A stretch of DNA of 64,000 nucleotides. Source: Magnetococcus sp. PR-3 (GTDB lineage: Bacteria; Pseudomonadota; Magnetococcia; Magnetococcales; Magnetococcaceae). A model generated the notes under the pieces. The model ran no database searches. It saw nothing but the letters and a program-made list of their open reading frames with translations, and was not told the origin of the DNA. The position numbers and the translations under genes are program-made. Below are positions 53,524-62,733 of the stretch, piece after piece (within the stretch, counting starts at the first letter, position 1; each line of letters starts with the position of its first letter). The stretch is taken from positions 135,865-199,864 of the forward strand of contig NZ_JBAHUQ010000004.1 of NCBI RefSeq assembly GCF_036689865.1, given 5' to 3'.

Positions 53524-55530
53524 ATGATCCAACTTTTTTTACGCCGATTCTCCATCCGTGCCCGATTATGGTTTCTCATCAGTATTGCTCTGGTGGCCAT
53601 GACTGTTATGGGTCTGTTTGCCATTGTATCTCAACGTAGCATGTTGCTGGATGATCGTAAGGCTATTGTGCAAGGGCAGGTTGAGAGTCTTTACGCTCAA
53701 GTTGCCAGTTTTTATGATCGAGCTCAGCGCGGAGAGTTCGATCAGGCACATGCAAAAAAGTTATCCATCGATGCCGTTAATGCCATCCGCTTTGACGATA
53801 ATAACTATCTTTGGATTAACGATATGGATGCGGTGATGGTTGCGCATCCCATCAAACCCAAGCTTAACGGTAAAAATCTAAGCGGTGCCAAAGATCCTAA
53901 CGGCATCTTTCTTTTTAAGGACTTTGTGACTCAGGCTAAAAAAGAGCCCGGTTTTGTTCCCTATCAGTGGCCTAAACCCAACTTTGATCAGCCTGTAGAT
54001 AAAATATCCTACGTTAAAGCCTTTAAACCATGGGGTTGGGTGATCGGTAGTGGTGTCTATTTGGATGATGTAGATGCCTTCTTCTTATCTGCCATGATGA
54101 CATTCTCCCTTGGTCTTGCTGGGGTTTCCGTTGCACTGTTACTTTTATCCTGGTTTTTGGCGCGTAGTATTATTGTTCCTTTAGAAGGGCTCATCAATGT
54201 TGCCAACTCAATTGCAGAGGGGGATCTACGCATTGAACTGCCCCAATGTAGAAATGAGTTAGGCCGCCTTTCACGCGCTTTTTCCCGGATGGTGGGTGGG
54301 TTGCAGGAGATGTTTACTCAGCTGGGTGAGAGTGCGCAGCAACTGGATCGAAATGCCACAGATCTGGAGTCGGTCTCCATTGGGCTCGCGGCAAGCGCTG
54401 ACCAGATGTCTTCCCAAACAACTCAGATGGACCATAGCTATGGCCGTATCCATGGTGATCTTAATCTGATCTGTAAGCAGGCTAAAGAGGTCTCAGGTTC
54501 TTTGGGCAGCGTCACCATTTCTGCGGATGAAGCCAGTAGCAACATGGTGCAGGTATCGGCCGCAACTGAGCAAGCCAGTGCCAACCTTAGTGCCGTCGCA
54601 GCTGCCTCTGAACAAGCCACCACGGGTATGAGCTATGTTCGTGAAGCTGCAGCACGAAGTGGGGATAGCTTAACAGAGGCTGGCAGTGCTGTGAGTATGA
54701 TGGATAAAGCACTGGCCGAGATCCGCCAGCAGTGTGTCGCGGCATCCAGTGAAGCCCAGCAAGCCAGAGAAGAGGCTGAGCGTAGTTCTGTGGTTGTCTC
54801 TGATCTGACCACCGCAGCACGGGAAATTGGCAACGTGGTCTCTGTTATTAATAATATTGCGGGCCAAACCAATATGCTGGCGTTGAATGCAGCCATTGAA
54901 GCGGCTGGCGCTGGTGAGGCGGGTAAAGGGTTTGCCGTGGTGGCCAATGAGGTTAAAGAGCTGGCCAGTCAAACCTCAGACGCAACCCGCATGATCTCCA
55001 AGCATATTGAAGAAATTCAAAATGAAACCCAAACCGTCGGCGATGTGATGAACCATGTGACGGGTGCCATCGGATCCCTTAATGAAGCCAATGGCGAGAT
55101 TTTGGCTGCTATTGAAGGGCAGACCGATGCTTTGGATCAGTTGGTAGAAACCATGGATGCCGTCTCTGGTGAATCCAATGAGGTTGTGCGCCGCGTTTCA
55201 GAATCTACTTCAGGTATTGAAGAGGTTAACCGGAATGTGGGTGAGATCTCTTTGGGTATTGAAGAGGTGACCAGAAACGTTTCTCAAGCCTCCATGGGGA
55301 TTGATCAAATGGCCGGCGACGTGAACAATGTTGCCGAGACTAACCACAAGACCAATGAGCAGATGGGCAGTTCTGTCGATGAGGTACAAGCCTTGGCTTC
55401 ACGGGTTGAGGAGATCAAGCAAGCCTCTGGTCAGATCAGTGTCATTGGACACCAAATTAATGAAAAAGCCTCCGGTGTAAACTCCATTGCCACCTCTCTG
55501 CGTCAACAGATTGGTAAATATCGGGTTTAG
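53524..55530 (+). CDS. methyl-accepting chemotaxis protein with single Cache sensor
   Basis: This is a 668-residue chemoreceptor. It has a first span ([18 protein letters not shown]), a periplasmic sCache_2 domain (residues 38-190; [22 protein letters not shown] and [17 protein letters not shown], both cited in part), a second span ([18 protein letters not shown]), HAMP at 215-265, and a signalling domain whose tip reads [20 protein letters not shown]. sCache_2 receptors often sense small organic acids, but the ligand is not evident. No pentapeptide for CheR docking is seen at the C-terminus. It is transcribed alone, and the downstream genes are on the other strand. Confidence 0.95.
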   Translation: MIQLFLRRFSIRARLWFLISIALVAMTVMGLFAIVSQRSMLLDDRKAIVQGQVESLYAQVASFYDRAQRGEFDQAHAKKLSIDAVNAIRFDDNNYLWINDMDAVMVAHPIKPKLNGKNLSGAKDPNGIFLFKDFVTQAKKEPGFVPYQWPKPNFDQPVDKISYVKAFKPWGWVIGSGVYLDDVDAFFLSAMMTFSLGLAGVSVALLLLSWFLARSIIVPLEGLINVANSIAEGDLRIELPQCRNELGRLSRAFSRMVGGLQEMFTQLGESAQQLDRNATDLESVSIGLAASADQMSSQTTQMDHSYGRIHGDLNLICKQAKEVSGSLGSVTISADEASSNMVQVSAATEQASANLSAVAAASEQATTGMSYVREAAARSGDSLTEAGSAVSMMDKALAEIRQQCVAASSEAQQAREEAERSSVVVSDLTTAAREIGNVVSVINNIAGQTNMLALNAAIEAAGAGEAGKGFAVVANEVKELASQTSDATRMISKHIEEIQNETQTVGDVMNHVTGAIGSLNEANGEILAAIEGQTDALDQLVETMDAVSGESNEVVRRVSESTSGIEEVNRNVGEISLGIEEVTRNVSQASMGIDQMAGDVNNVAETNHKTNEQMGSSVDEVQALASRVEEIKQASGQISVIGHQINEKASGVNSIATSLRQQIGKYRV

Positions 55531-55610
55531 TCGAGCTGGACGTTTACACCCTTTGCCGTTCTGCGTTTGTGGTGCGGCAGAGGGTGGGTATTCTACAGTT
55601 ACAATCGATT

Positions 55611-55799
55611 TCAGCTGTTTTTCTCTTTGCTATAACCTGCAAGCCACATCATGGCAGCGACCCCCCATAAGGGCAGGAGTTGCATCACAGTAAGCTGGTT
55701 CAGGAGCACTCCTACACCACTTGCGAGTACCACCCCCATGGCTATGGCATACCATAGATGACCGCGTTTGCGGTTGCTTATTGGTTCTTCTGTCATCAT
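55611..55799 (-). CDS. small two-span membrane protein
   Basis: This 62-residue protein has a basic N-terminus and two predicted membrane spans (WYAIAMGVVLASGVGVLL and LLPLWGVAAMMWLAGY), with a positively charged end. It overlaps the STAS gene by 4 nt (ATGA), a strong sign that it is a real coupled gene. The function is unknown. Confidence 0.65.
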   Translation of the reverse strand: MMTEEPISNRKRGHLWYAIAMGVVLASGVGVLLNQLTVMQLLPLWGVAAMMWLAGYSKEKNS

Positions 55800-56137
55800 T
55801 CCTGCTCTAAAGATGATTCATCCACGATATGAAACAGCATATGCATATTGGCGACTTTGAACACTTGTTTAACGGCAGGGGCTAGGTTGCGAAGTGTAAT
55901 GGGACACGCCTTCTGTTTAAGCTCCTGACGGAACATGATTAAAGTGCCGATGCCTGTACTGTCAATATAACCAAAATTTGAGCAGTCCACGGTCACCTTA
56001 AGGTGTTCTGGTATCTGGTGGGCTAAACCTAAATAGTTGGTGCTGGTGTTGAAATTGGGTGGTGCCTTAGGGGTTATGGCGATCTCTTGCTCAGTGACAA
56101 CAAGCTCATAGTCTTGTGTTGAAGTTAAAGCGTGCAT
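55796..56137 (-). CDS. STAS-domain anti-sigma factor antagonist-like protein
   Basis: This 113-residue single STAS domain is related to SpoIIAA. The phosphorylation-site Ser lies in IDSTGIGTLI (near residue 60), preceded by VTVDCSNFGY. Such proteins bind anti-sigma kinases or serve in partner-switching cascades, and the state is set by phosphorylation of this Ser and dephosphorylation by PP2C-type phosphatases. No cognate kinase is adjacent; the PP2C at 5.6 kb is far away. It is translated together with a small membrane protein. Confidence 0.88.
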   Translation of the reverse strand: MHALTSTQDYELVVTEQEIAITPKAPPNFNTSTNYLGLAHQIPEHLKVTVDCSNFGYIDSTGIGTLIMFRQELKQKACPITLRNLAPAVKQVFKVANMHMLFHIVDESSLEQE

Positions 56138-56284
56138 GGTAAAATTCCATAATTAGGGTGGTTCAAAATATTAAATAACGACCTTTTTATCTCTAGATGC
56201 AGGCTCATCCTAGGTGAAATATAACCAGAATACCATGTGATAGAGCGTGATTTTTTATGTAAAATGCGACTCTTTTTAAGGGCG

Positions 56285-57118
56285 TTATTGACCTAATTTT
56301 TTGGCTTCCTGCCATAGGGCTTCCATAGTGTCAAGATCGGCCTGTTCTACAGATTGCTGTTTGTGCTGTAGTTGATCTTCAATGTACCGGAACCGCCCCT
56401 CTACCTTATGGGTGCTTGCTCTTAGTGCGGTTTCTGGTTCAATATCCAAGCGCCGCGCCAAATTAACCAATGCAAATAACAGATCACCCAGCTCTTCCTT
56501 TTGACCGTCGCGGTCACCCTCTGCCCGAGCTTCAGCCAACTCATCAATCTCTTCACGGATTTTATCCAAAATGCCATCGGTATCAGGCCAGTCAAATCCG
56601 ACTTTGGCCATTTTGTCCTGTACCTTCTTAGCCCATAGCAAAGCTGGCAGTTTGTTGGATAGACCGGCAAAGACAGAGTGGTCGGTACTCTCTTCCCCTC
56701 GGGCTTCACGTTCACGCTTTTTTAGATCTTCCCAGTTGGCGGCAACATCATCCGCACTGGCCAAATGCTCATCACCAAAGACATGAGGATGACGGTGGAC
56801 CATCTTTTCAAAGACGGAACTGACCACCTGCTCCAGTGTAAAGCGGTTTTCTTCAGCGGCAATCTGGCTGTAGAAGACAATATGAAAAAGCAGGTCGCCC
56901 AGCTCTTTTTTAAGCTCCTGATCATCGTTGGTCTCTACAGCATGTAGTACTTCATAAACCTCTTCGACTGTATAGGGTAGAAGGGTTTTAAAGCTTTGAT
57001 CCCGATCCCATGGACAGCCATCCGGGGCACGCAGTTGTTGCATCAGTTTTTCCAAGGCGCTAAAGGCTTGGGCAGCTGGTGAGGCAGGTTGCTTGGGGTC
57101 AGGAATTTTGGAGGACAT
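56285..57118 (-). CDS. mazG: nucleoside triphosphate pyrophosphohydrolase MazG
   Basis: This is a 277-residue protein with two MazG domains. The first has CPWDRDQSFKTLLPYTVEE and KKELGDLLFHIVF, the second EEIDELAEA and KEELGDLLFALVN; the EExxE and ExxD metal sites are intact in both. MazG hydrolyses abnormal nucleoside triphosphates and lowers (p)ppGpp in E. coli. The ATG at 57118 is chosen because the frame upstream to 57238 lacks conservation. It is divergent from flgF. Confidence 0.94.
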   Translation of the reverse strand: MSSKIPDPKQPASPAAQAFSALEKLMQQLRAPDGCPWDRDQSFKTLLPYTVEEVYEVLHAVETNDDQELKKELGDLLFHIVFYSQIAAEENRFTLEQVVSSVFEKMVHRHPHVFGDEHLASADDVAANWEDLKKREREARGEESTDHSVFAGLSNKLPALLWAKKVQDKMAKVGFDWPDTDGILDKIREEIDELAEARAEGDRDGQKEELGDLLFALVNLARRLDIEPETALRASTHKVEGRFRYIEDQLQHKQQSVEQADLDTMEALWQEAKKLGQ

Positions 57119-57365
57119 GATTTCGGTCCATTTTTTGCGGCAGAGGATAGGGTGCACAGGTCTATGAGGTATGTGCGCAAGCATTGCGGCAGTTGTAGCC
57201 CGTTTAGGGGGCATGAGCAATGGTTGCTGGTTGGGCACTTTTTACCTGCCAAGAGATTTAGGGTGGGTGAGCGGAAAAAAATACCCCGGGCACGCAACAC
57301 TGTTTTGGCAGGTTGTTGTTTTGTAAGATGATGAAAATAAAAGCAATAAAAGGTGTGTGTCGATA

Positions 57366-57382
57366 GTGGCACAGCGGTTGCT
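57366..57382 (+). promoter_or_regulatory. sigma-54 promoter of flgF
   Basis: GTGGCACAGCGGTTGCT matches the sigma-54 consensus YTGGCACGRNNNTTGCW at all but two positions and has the exact GG-N10-GC spacing. It is 58 nt before the flgF start. Confidence 0.8.
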
Positions 57383-57440
57383 TTGAATGGGACAACCGGC
57401 ACCATTGACGGTGCAAACCCAAGGAAGAGGGCTTCAGAAC

Positions 57441-58250
57441 ATGGATAGTGGTGTTTATGCAGCGGTTAACGGGGCAAGGCGTACAGAGTTACGTCTTTCC
57501 ACACTGGCCAATAATCTGGCAAACGTTAATACCACCGGCTTTAAAGGGGAGAAACTCACCTTTGAATCCTTTATGACCTCTCCAGGTCCTGAGCTGCATC
57601 CGTTACCCACGGATGATTTTATGGGTTTGCGTGGTCCTGGTGATGTGCCATTTCCTTTTAGCAACCCTGCTTCTAACGCTTACCGCATGACCTATCCGGT
57701 TGCGTTTGAAACAGAGGTAAATTTGGAACAAGGCTCTTTGCAAGCAACTGGTAATCCTCTGCATGCAGCCATTGAGGGTGAAGGCTTTTTTGTCTTGAAT
57801 GGCCCGGATGGACGCCGCTACACCCGTGATGGTTCCTTTGAAGTGAACAGTGTGGGTGAGCTGGTTAGTAAGGATGGATATCAAGTGGTGGGGCCTGGCG
57901 GTGAACCCGTTGTAGTGGGTGACGGCCCGGTGGTGATCGCAGCCGATGGTTTTGTGACCAGTAATGGGGAAGAGGTCGGATCCATTGCCCGTGTGATGTT
58001 GCCACCTAACCAGTTGGATAAAGTGGGGCAGAACCAGTATAAGGCGCCCCAGGAGTTGGAAATACCGGTTGAGGGTAATCAAGCTCAGCTGCATCAGGGT
58101 TTTTTAGAGGGCTCCAATAGCAACCCCATCCGCGCCATGACGCAGATGATCGAAGCACAACGGGCCTATGAGATGCATATTAAAATGATTCAAAACCTGG
58201 ATAACCTGGATGATCAAGCGGTTAACCGCATCGGTCGCCTACAGGGTTAA
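57441..58250 (+). CDS. flgF: flagellar basal-body rod protein FlgF
   Basis: FlgF is part of the proximal rod of the flagellar axis, exported by the flagellar type III system. The 269 residues begin MDSGVYAAVNGARRTELRL and ANNLANVNTTGFKGEK, the N-terminal rod motif, and end with the C-terminal rod helix (MTQMIEAQRAYEMHIKMIQ). The middle has the characteristic IEGEGFFVL and YTRDGSFEVN. The ATG at 57441 is where the family begins; the 18 codons before it are not conserved. It is the first gene of the flgFGAH unit, under the sigma-54 promoter. Confidence 0.95.
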   Translation: MDSGVYAAVNGARRTELRLSTLANNLANVNTTGFKGEKLTFESFMTSPGPELHPLPTDDFMGLRGPGDVPFPFSNPASNAYRMTYPVAFETEVNLEQGSLQATGNPLHAAIEGEGFFVLNGPDGRRYTRDGSFEVNSVGELVSKDGYQVVGPGGEPVVVGDGPVVIAADGFVTSNGEEVGSIARVMLPPNQLDKVGQNQYKAPQELEIPVEGNQAQLHQGFLEGSNSNPIRAMTQMIEAQRAYEMHIKMIQNLDNLDDQAVNRIGRLQG

Positions 58251-58327
58251 GCCCCAGGTTTCATAAAGACAACGGGTTTGGCCTTGTAGGCCGAGCATAA
58301 AAGATACGATTCACAGGAGTCGACACC

Positions 58328-59119
58328 ATGATTCGCGCACTCTGGACCTCCGCCACAGGTATGCAAGCACAGCAGACCAATATTGATGTGATTGCAAACA
58401 ACTTGGCCAACACCAATACCGCGGGTTTTAAACGTTCACGGGCTGATTTTCAGGATCTGCTCTATCAGAACATGCGAGCAGCGGGTGCCGCGACCTCCCA
58501 ATCCGGTAATCAGGTTCCAGTGGGTATTCAGCTGGGCCATGGTGTACGAACCGTCTCTGTGAGCAAAATGTTCACCCAAGGTGACTATGTTCAGACCGGT
58601 AATGAACTGGATATGGCTATTGAAGGTAAGGGCTTTTTCCAGATCCAAATGCCCGATGGTTCTACCGCTTACTCACGGGACGGAACCTTTAAACTCGATA
58701 ACAGTGGCCAGATCGTCACAGCTGACGGTTATGTGTTGGACCCAGGTTTGACACTGCCCCAGAACGCCACCAACGTTGCGGTGGGGCCAGATGGCACCGT
58801 GGCCGTTAAGACACCTGATCAAGCTGACCTGACCGAGGTTGGTCAGATCCAGTTGGCTCAGTTTATTAACCCAGCCGGTTTGAATGCCATTGGCCGTAAC
58901 CTCTACACCGAATCTGGTGCATCCGGTGCACCGGTTGTGGGTACTGCGGGTGAAGATGGTTTAGGCACAGTACAGCAGCAGTACTTGGAGCTCTCCAACG
59001 TCAATATGGTTGAGGAAATGGTCAATATGATCGCCTCCCAGCGGGCCTACGAGATTAACTCCAAAACCGTCCAGACCGCAGACGATATGCTGGGCAAAGT
59101 TGCCAGCATGAAGCGATAA
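58328..59119 (+). CDS. flgG: flagellar distal rod protein FlgG
   Basis: FlgG forms the distal rod. The 263 residues carry MIRALWTSATGMQAQQTN, ANNLANTNTAGFKRSRADFQDLLYQ in part, the middle AIEGKGFFQI and AYSRDGTFKL, and the C-terminal MVEEMVNMIASQRAYEINSK. The length and the sequence are typical. A GGAG ribosome site lies 9 nt before the ATG. A small stem (GGCCT/AGGCC, 3-nt loop) is in the 77-nt gap after flgF. Confidence 0.97.
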   Translation: MIRALWTSATGMQAQQTNIDVIANNLANTNTAGFKRSRADFQDLLYQNMRAAGAATSQSGNQVPVGIQLGHGVRTVSVSKMFTQGDYVQTGNELDMAIEGKGFFQIQMPDGSTAYSRDGTFKLDNSGQIVTADGYVLDPGLTLPQNATNVAVGPDGTVAVKTPDQADLTEVGQIQLAQFINPAGLNAIGRNLYTESGASGAPVVGTAGEDGLGTVQQQYLELSNVNMVEEMVNMIASQRAYEINSKTVQTADDMLGKVASMKR

Positions 59120-59137
59120 GTACGGTAACTGAGTAAC

Positions 59138-59164
59138 CCACGGTCCCGGTATCAGGGACCGTGG
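59138..59164. repeat. stem between flgG and flgA
   Basis: A perfect 10-bp stem CCACGGTCCC/GGGACCGTGG has a 7-nt loop. It is followed only by TTGTAAAAG, so it is a poor terminator; it may protect the flgF-flgG message or reduce read-through into flgA. Confidence 0.6.
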
Positions 59165-59199
59165 TTGTAAAAGCCAATCCAGGAAGGAGGAGGCGACAG

Positions 59200-59913
59200 A
59201 TGAAAAGCCAACGCACCATCACCCTGATGCTACTACTCATGGGCCTGTTATGGTCCCAGGTGGCAGCTGCCCAAGTGCTCTCTCGTTATGAGATGGCTCG
59301 TGAGGCTGGGTTGAAGTTGCAGGAGCTTTTGCGTCTGCACCACCCCTCTTTGGAAAGCCGTAACCTCTACTTTCCGCGCAACCTGCGTCTGCCTGATGGC
59401 GATGTGGATTTGCAGTTGGATGCGTTGAGCCTGGATGACCGGCCTGGTCGTCAATCCCTACCGGTAACGGTACTGGTTGACGGCAACCCTCAGGCGGTTG
59501 TCGATGCTGTCGTGGTGATTCGTAAAAACGTGACCGTGGCTGTGCTCAAGCGCCCCGTGAAGCGTGGTGATGTTGTCTCCATGCGGGATATCGCCTGGAA
59601 GACCAAGCTGGTAAGCCGTGAAGGCTTTAACTATGTGGCTGATGTGCGGGAAGTGGTTAATAAGGCTGCGGTTCGTCCGCTGCGTGCAGACATTCCCTTA
59701 AAAGCTGCTTGGTTTGCCGAACCCATTGCGGTTGAGCGTGGTGAGCGGGTGCGGGTGCTGTTTAAAACAGGTGGGTTGACCATTCGAACCACCGGCGTTG
59801 CAGTAAAAGATGGCCGGGTAGGGGATGCCATAACCGTACGTAATCTTAGTAGTAATAAACGCTTCTTGGCCCGTGTGATGGCACCGGGGCATGTCCAAGC
59901 GGAAGGTTTATAA
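59200..59913 (+). CDS. flgA: flagellar P-ring assembly chaperone FlgA
   Basis: FlgA is a periplasmic chaperone that helps FlgI form the P ring. The 237 residues have a signal peptide (MKSQRTITLMLLLMGLLW, cut after VAAA) and a SAF domain in the C-terminal half (VAVLKRPVKRGDVVSMRDI). GERVRVLF and the last strand GDAITVRNLSS are typical of the family. The ATG at 59200 has a strong AGGAGG site; an open frame upstream begins in the stem region and is not used. Confidence 0.94.
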   Translation: MKSQRTITLMLLLMGLLWSQVAAAQVLSRYEMAREAGLKLQELLRLHHPSLESRNLYFPRNLRLPDGDVDLQLDALSLDDRPGRQSLPVTVLVDGNPQAVVDAVVVIRKNVTVAVLKRPVKRGDVVSMRDIAWKTKLVSREGFNYVADVREVVNKAAVRPLRADIPLKAAWFAEPIAVERGERVRVLFKTGGLTIRTTGVAVKDGRVGDAITVRNLSSNKRFLARVMAPGHVQAEGL

Positions 59914-59968
59914 TCCACGGAGTTGGATGGGGCTTGCGACAAGCCCAGATGAAACAGGAGTGGTTTCC

Positions 59969-60667
59969 ATGCGTAAGAATGTGCAAACGATGATCTTGGG
60001 GGCTGTGGCCCTGGCGCTTCTCTCAGGTTGCGGTATGACCCGTGCAACCCAGCGCCCCGCAACACCGCAAGCGATCATTAAGGCTCAACCCCCGGAGTTG
60101 ATGAACCCCAATAAGGGATCCCTCTGGAACAGTGGCGGCCGCAATACCTTATTTACCGACTCCAAAGCCCGTTTTGTGGGGGATTTGATCACGGTGAATG
60201 TGGCAGAAACCTCATCTGCGCAAAAGAGTGCCAAAACAGAGCTTAAGCGTGAAGCAGAAAGTGAAGTGGCGTTAGGTGGTCTGTTTGGTTTGACCTCGGC
60301 CCTTCAATCCGGTGGGTTGTCCAAGTTTGTGGATAGCAACACCATGACCGGTAATCATGACCATACCGGTGAAGGTACCACTTCTCGTAACAGTACATTT
60401 ACGGCGACCATTACCTGCCAAGTGACGGAAGTTATGGCCAATGGCAATCTGCGTATTGAGGGGCGTCGGGATATTACCGTTAACCATGAGAACCAGTTCA
60501 TTATCCTCTCGGGGATTATTCGCCCTGAGGATATCGCCAACAATAACTCGGTGAGTTCGGCACAAATTGCCGACGCCCGCATCGACTACTCCGGTGACGG
60601 TGCGCTGGATGATCAGCAAAAGCCCAGTTGGTTGAACCGATTCTTTACCAATTTCCGCATCATCTAA
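59969..60667 (+). CDS. flgH: flagellar L-ring lipoprotein FlgH
   Basis: FlgH forms the L ring in the outer membrane. The 232 residues have a lipoprotein signal with lipobox LLSGC (Cys at residue 21), followed by SLWNSGGRNTLFTDSKA, DLITVNVAETSSAQKSA, and the C-terminal RPEDIANNNSVSSAQIADAR in part and DYSGDGAL, all typical. An AGGAG ribosome site precedes the ATG at 59969. It is the last gene before a terminator. Confidence 0.96.
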   Translation: MRKNVQTMILGAVALALLSGCGMTRATQRPATPQAIIKAQPPELMNPNKGSLWNSGGRNTLFTDSKARFVGDLITVNVAETSSAQKSAKTELKREAESEVALGGLFGLTSALQSGGLSKFVDSNTMTGNHDHTGEGTTSRNSTFTATITCQVTEVMANGNLRIEGRRDITVNHENQFIILSGIIRPEDIANNNSVSSAQIADARIDYSGDGALDDQQKPSWLNRFFTNFRII

Positions 60668-60792
60668 ACAAAAGAATGGTGATTGGGGAAAGGTCAATAG
60701 GCCGCCCCAGACCCATTGGATGATGCCGAGCAAGTTCCCGTTGTTGCTGGCTTATGGTGAAGCTAGCGTTGATTCGTCAGTGTCCAGTCTGA

Positions 60793-60827
60793 CCCGGGTC
60801 TCTCCCCTGAGATCCGGGATTTTTTTT
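60793..60827 (+). terminator. intrinsic terminator between flgH and flgI
   Basis: The stem CCCGGGTCTC/GAGATCCGGG (10 bp with one G-T) with a 6-nt loop is followed by ATTTTTTTT. It lies in a 277-nt gap, where most flagellar clusters have flgH and flgI almost adjacent. Confidence 0.88.
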
Positions 60828-60859
60828 CTTCTACGCCTTTCTTCTCTTCTTTTATCCAA

Positions 60860-60876
60860 TTGGCCTTCTGATTGCA
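60860..60876 (+). promoter_or_regulatory. sigma-54 promoter of flgI
   Basis: TTGGCCTTCTGATTGCA has the -24 TTGGC and -12 TTGCA elements at exact GG-N10-GC spacing. It is 68 nt upstream of flgI and 33 nt after the terminator. Confidence 0.75.
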
Positions 60877-60944
60877 TCGTTCCATACACGCTCATGGATT
60901 GGGCGTCAATGTCTTGAGTAACTTGTAGCGAAGGCGACTAGATC

Positions 60945-62084
60945 ATGAAGATGCGCGCTGAACGCAGAGGGGCCGGTCGACTGGGTCGATTTACCGTTCT
61001 GGCACTGTCGGTGGCCATGGGTATGGGGGCAATGTTAAGCACTGCGCCTGCCGAAGCGGCCCGGCTAAAAGATATCGTGGCGATTGAAGGGGTGCGTGAT
61101 AACCCCTTGAACGGCTACGGTTTGCTGGTTGGTTTAAATGGCACCGGCGACTCCAGTGCTGCTTTTACCCAGCAATCTATGCAACAGATGTTGCAGCGTA
61201 TGGGTATTAGTATGAATACGCTGCCCAAAGTCAAAAACGTGGCGGCTGTCGTGGTTACGGCAACGCTTCCACCTTTTGCCCGTCAGGGTAATAAGTTGGA
61301 TGTAACGCTCTCTTCTTTGGGGGATGCGAAAAGCCTGGAAGGCGGCACGTTGGTGATGACACCTCTGCGTGCAGCCGATGGCCGTATTTATGCGGTGGCC
61401 CAAGGGCCTGTGTCGGTTGGGGGCTTCTCCGCCGGTGGTGGGGGGGGCAATGTGCAGAAAAACCACCCCACGGTTGCACGTATCTCTGGTGGGGCAACGG
61501 TTGAACGGGAAGTTCGGTTTAATCTGGCCCGCGAAAATAATCTGCAACTATCCTTAAATAATCATGATTTCACCACAGCCAATCGGGTTGTGCGTGCCAT
61601 CAATAGTCTGTTTGGTGAGCCTTTGGCCCGCGCAACGGACTCCGGTACAGTCAAAGTTCAGGTACCGGCCTCTTATCGCGGTCGTGTGGTGGAGTTTATC
61701 TCTCGCCTGGAAGCGGCTGAGGTGGAAGTAGACACCCGGGCCCGTGTGGTGGTGAACGAGCGTACTGGAACCATTGTTATGGGGGAGAATGTGCGGGTTT
61801 CAACCGTTGCGCTCTCTCATGGTTCTTTAAGTATTCGTATTACCGACGAACCCCAGGTGAGCCAGCCTAATGCGCTGGCAGGTGGTGAAACAGCGGTGGT
61901 CAACCAGCGGAATGTTGAAGCCACGGAGCAAGATGCCCGTCTCATTGAGATGGAAGAGGGGGTTACCCTGGGCGATCTGGTCAAAGGGCTGAATAACCTG
62001 GGGGTCACCCCGCGTGATTTGATTGCCATTCTACAGGCGATCAAAGCATCAGGTGCCTTGCAAGCTGACCTGGAGACCATGTGA
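60945..62084 (+). CDS. flgI: flagellar P-ring protein FlgI
   Basis: FlgI builds the P ring in the peptidoglycan layer. The 379 residues have a signal peptide ending PAEAA, then RLKDIVAIEGVRDNPLNG and GLVVGLNGTGD-like LLVGLNGTGDSSAAF, and the C-terminal LVKGLNNLGVTPRDLIAILQ. All are family signatures. Its stop overlaps the flgJ start (ATGTGATG). It is the first gene of its own transcription unit. Confidence 0.97.
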   Translation: MKMRAERRGAGRLGRFTVLALSVAMGMGAMLSTAPAEAARLKDIVAIEGVRDNPLNGYGLLVGLNGTGDSSAAFTQQSMQQMLQRMGISMNTLPKVKNVAAVVVTATLPPFARQGNKLDVTLSSLGDAKSLEGGTLVMTPLRAADGRIYAVAQGPVSVGGFSAGGGGGNVQKNHPTVARISGGATVEREVRFNLARENNLQLSLNNHDFTTANRVVRAINSLFGEPLARATDSGTVKVQVPASYRGRVVEFISRLEAAEVEVDTRARVVVNERTGTIVMGENVRVSTVALSHGSLSIRITDEPQVSQPNALAGGETAVVNQRNVEATEQDARLIEMEEGVTLGDLVKGLNNLGVTPRDLIAILQAIKASGALQADLETM

Positions 62085-62563
62085 TGACCGGTTTTCTTCC
62101 CACCAATGCCCAAGGTGTCATGATGCAGCAAATGGCGGGTGGTCAGGTACGGCATAGTACCTCTGGCCGGAGCAACAACCCCGCTATTGCAGGTGCCAAT
62201 CGCAACAAAAACCAAGTTCAGCTTTCACCGCGTGAAGAGAAAACACTGCGTAAAGCAGCAGCCAACTTTGAAGCGATGTTTATCAAACAGCTGCTGGGAT
62301 CAATGCGCAAGACGGTGCCTGATTTTGGTGATGGCGGTTTAATGCGCAAAAGTAATGGCGAAAAGATTTTCCGAGATATGTTGGATCAGGAATATGCAGA
62401 CGTGGCCAGTAAAGGCAACGGGGGCTTGGGTCTAAAAGAGGCCATTTATGAGCAGCTAACCCGTCGTCCAGGTGGGCGCCCAGGTGGTGCGATCAATCCA
62501 TCTTTAGAGGCGCTAAAAGCCCAACAGGCTGCCATGCAAGCCCAGGAGAACCGTCAACGATAA
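62084..62563 (+). CDS. flgJ: rod-binding protein, FlgJ N-terminal domain only
   Basis: This 159-residue protein corresponds to the N-terminal rod-capping domain of FlgJ (KAAANFEAMFIKQLLGSMRK and GEKIFRDMLDQEYADVAS). The C-terminal peptidoglycan hydrolase domain of the enterobacterial protein is missing, as is usual in Alphaproteobacteria; another enzyme must open the cell wall. The ATG at 62084 shares the last base of the flgI stop. A sigma-54 promoter for flgM begins 2 nt after its stop. Confidence 0.93.
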   Translation: MTGFLPTNAQGVMMQQMAGGQVRHSTSGRSNNPAIAGANRNKNQVQLSPREEKTLRKAAANFEAMFIKQLLGSMRKTVPDFGDGGLMRKSNGEKIFRDMLDQEYADVASKGNGGLGLKEAIYEQLTRRPGGRPGGAINPSLEALKAQQAAMQAQENRQR

Positions 62564-62564
62564 G

Positions 62565-62581
62565 TTGGCGCGGGTTATGCA
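62565..62581 (+). promoter_or_regulatory. sigma-54 promoter of flgM
   Basis: TTGGCGCGGGTTATGCA matches the sigma-54 consensus at nearly all fixed positions with exact GG-N10-GC spacing. It begins two bases after the flgJ stop and is 150 nt upstream of flgM. Confidence 0.78.
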
Positions 62582-62733
62582 AAATAAAACGGTACTCCCT
62601 TCGGTGAGTCGATATTAAAGAGAATGGGATCTGTGATGGTATCAAATCCCAGATCTGTTCATAAAGGCACCTTGCGCCAGCATCGTGCCAGCGCCCAGAG
62701 CGGGCACGGGGAACGTCAATGGAGTGGACACCC

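Noticed and set aside
57300-57330. a TTGGCAGGTTGTTG stretch as sigma-54 promoter of flgF
   Set aside because: The -12 GC is missing; the site at 57366 fits far better.
60720-60917. 65-codon open frame between flgH and flgI
   Set aside because: It spans the terminator stem and the sigma-54 promoter and has a random composition.
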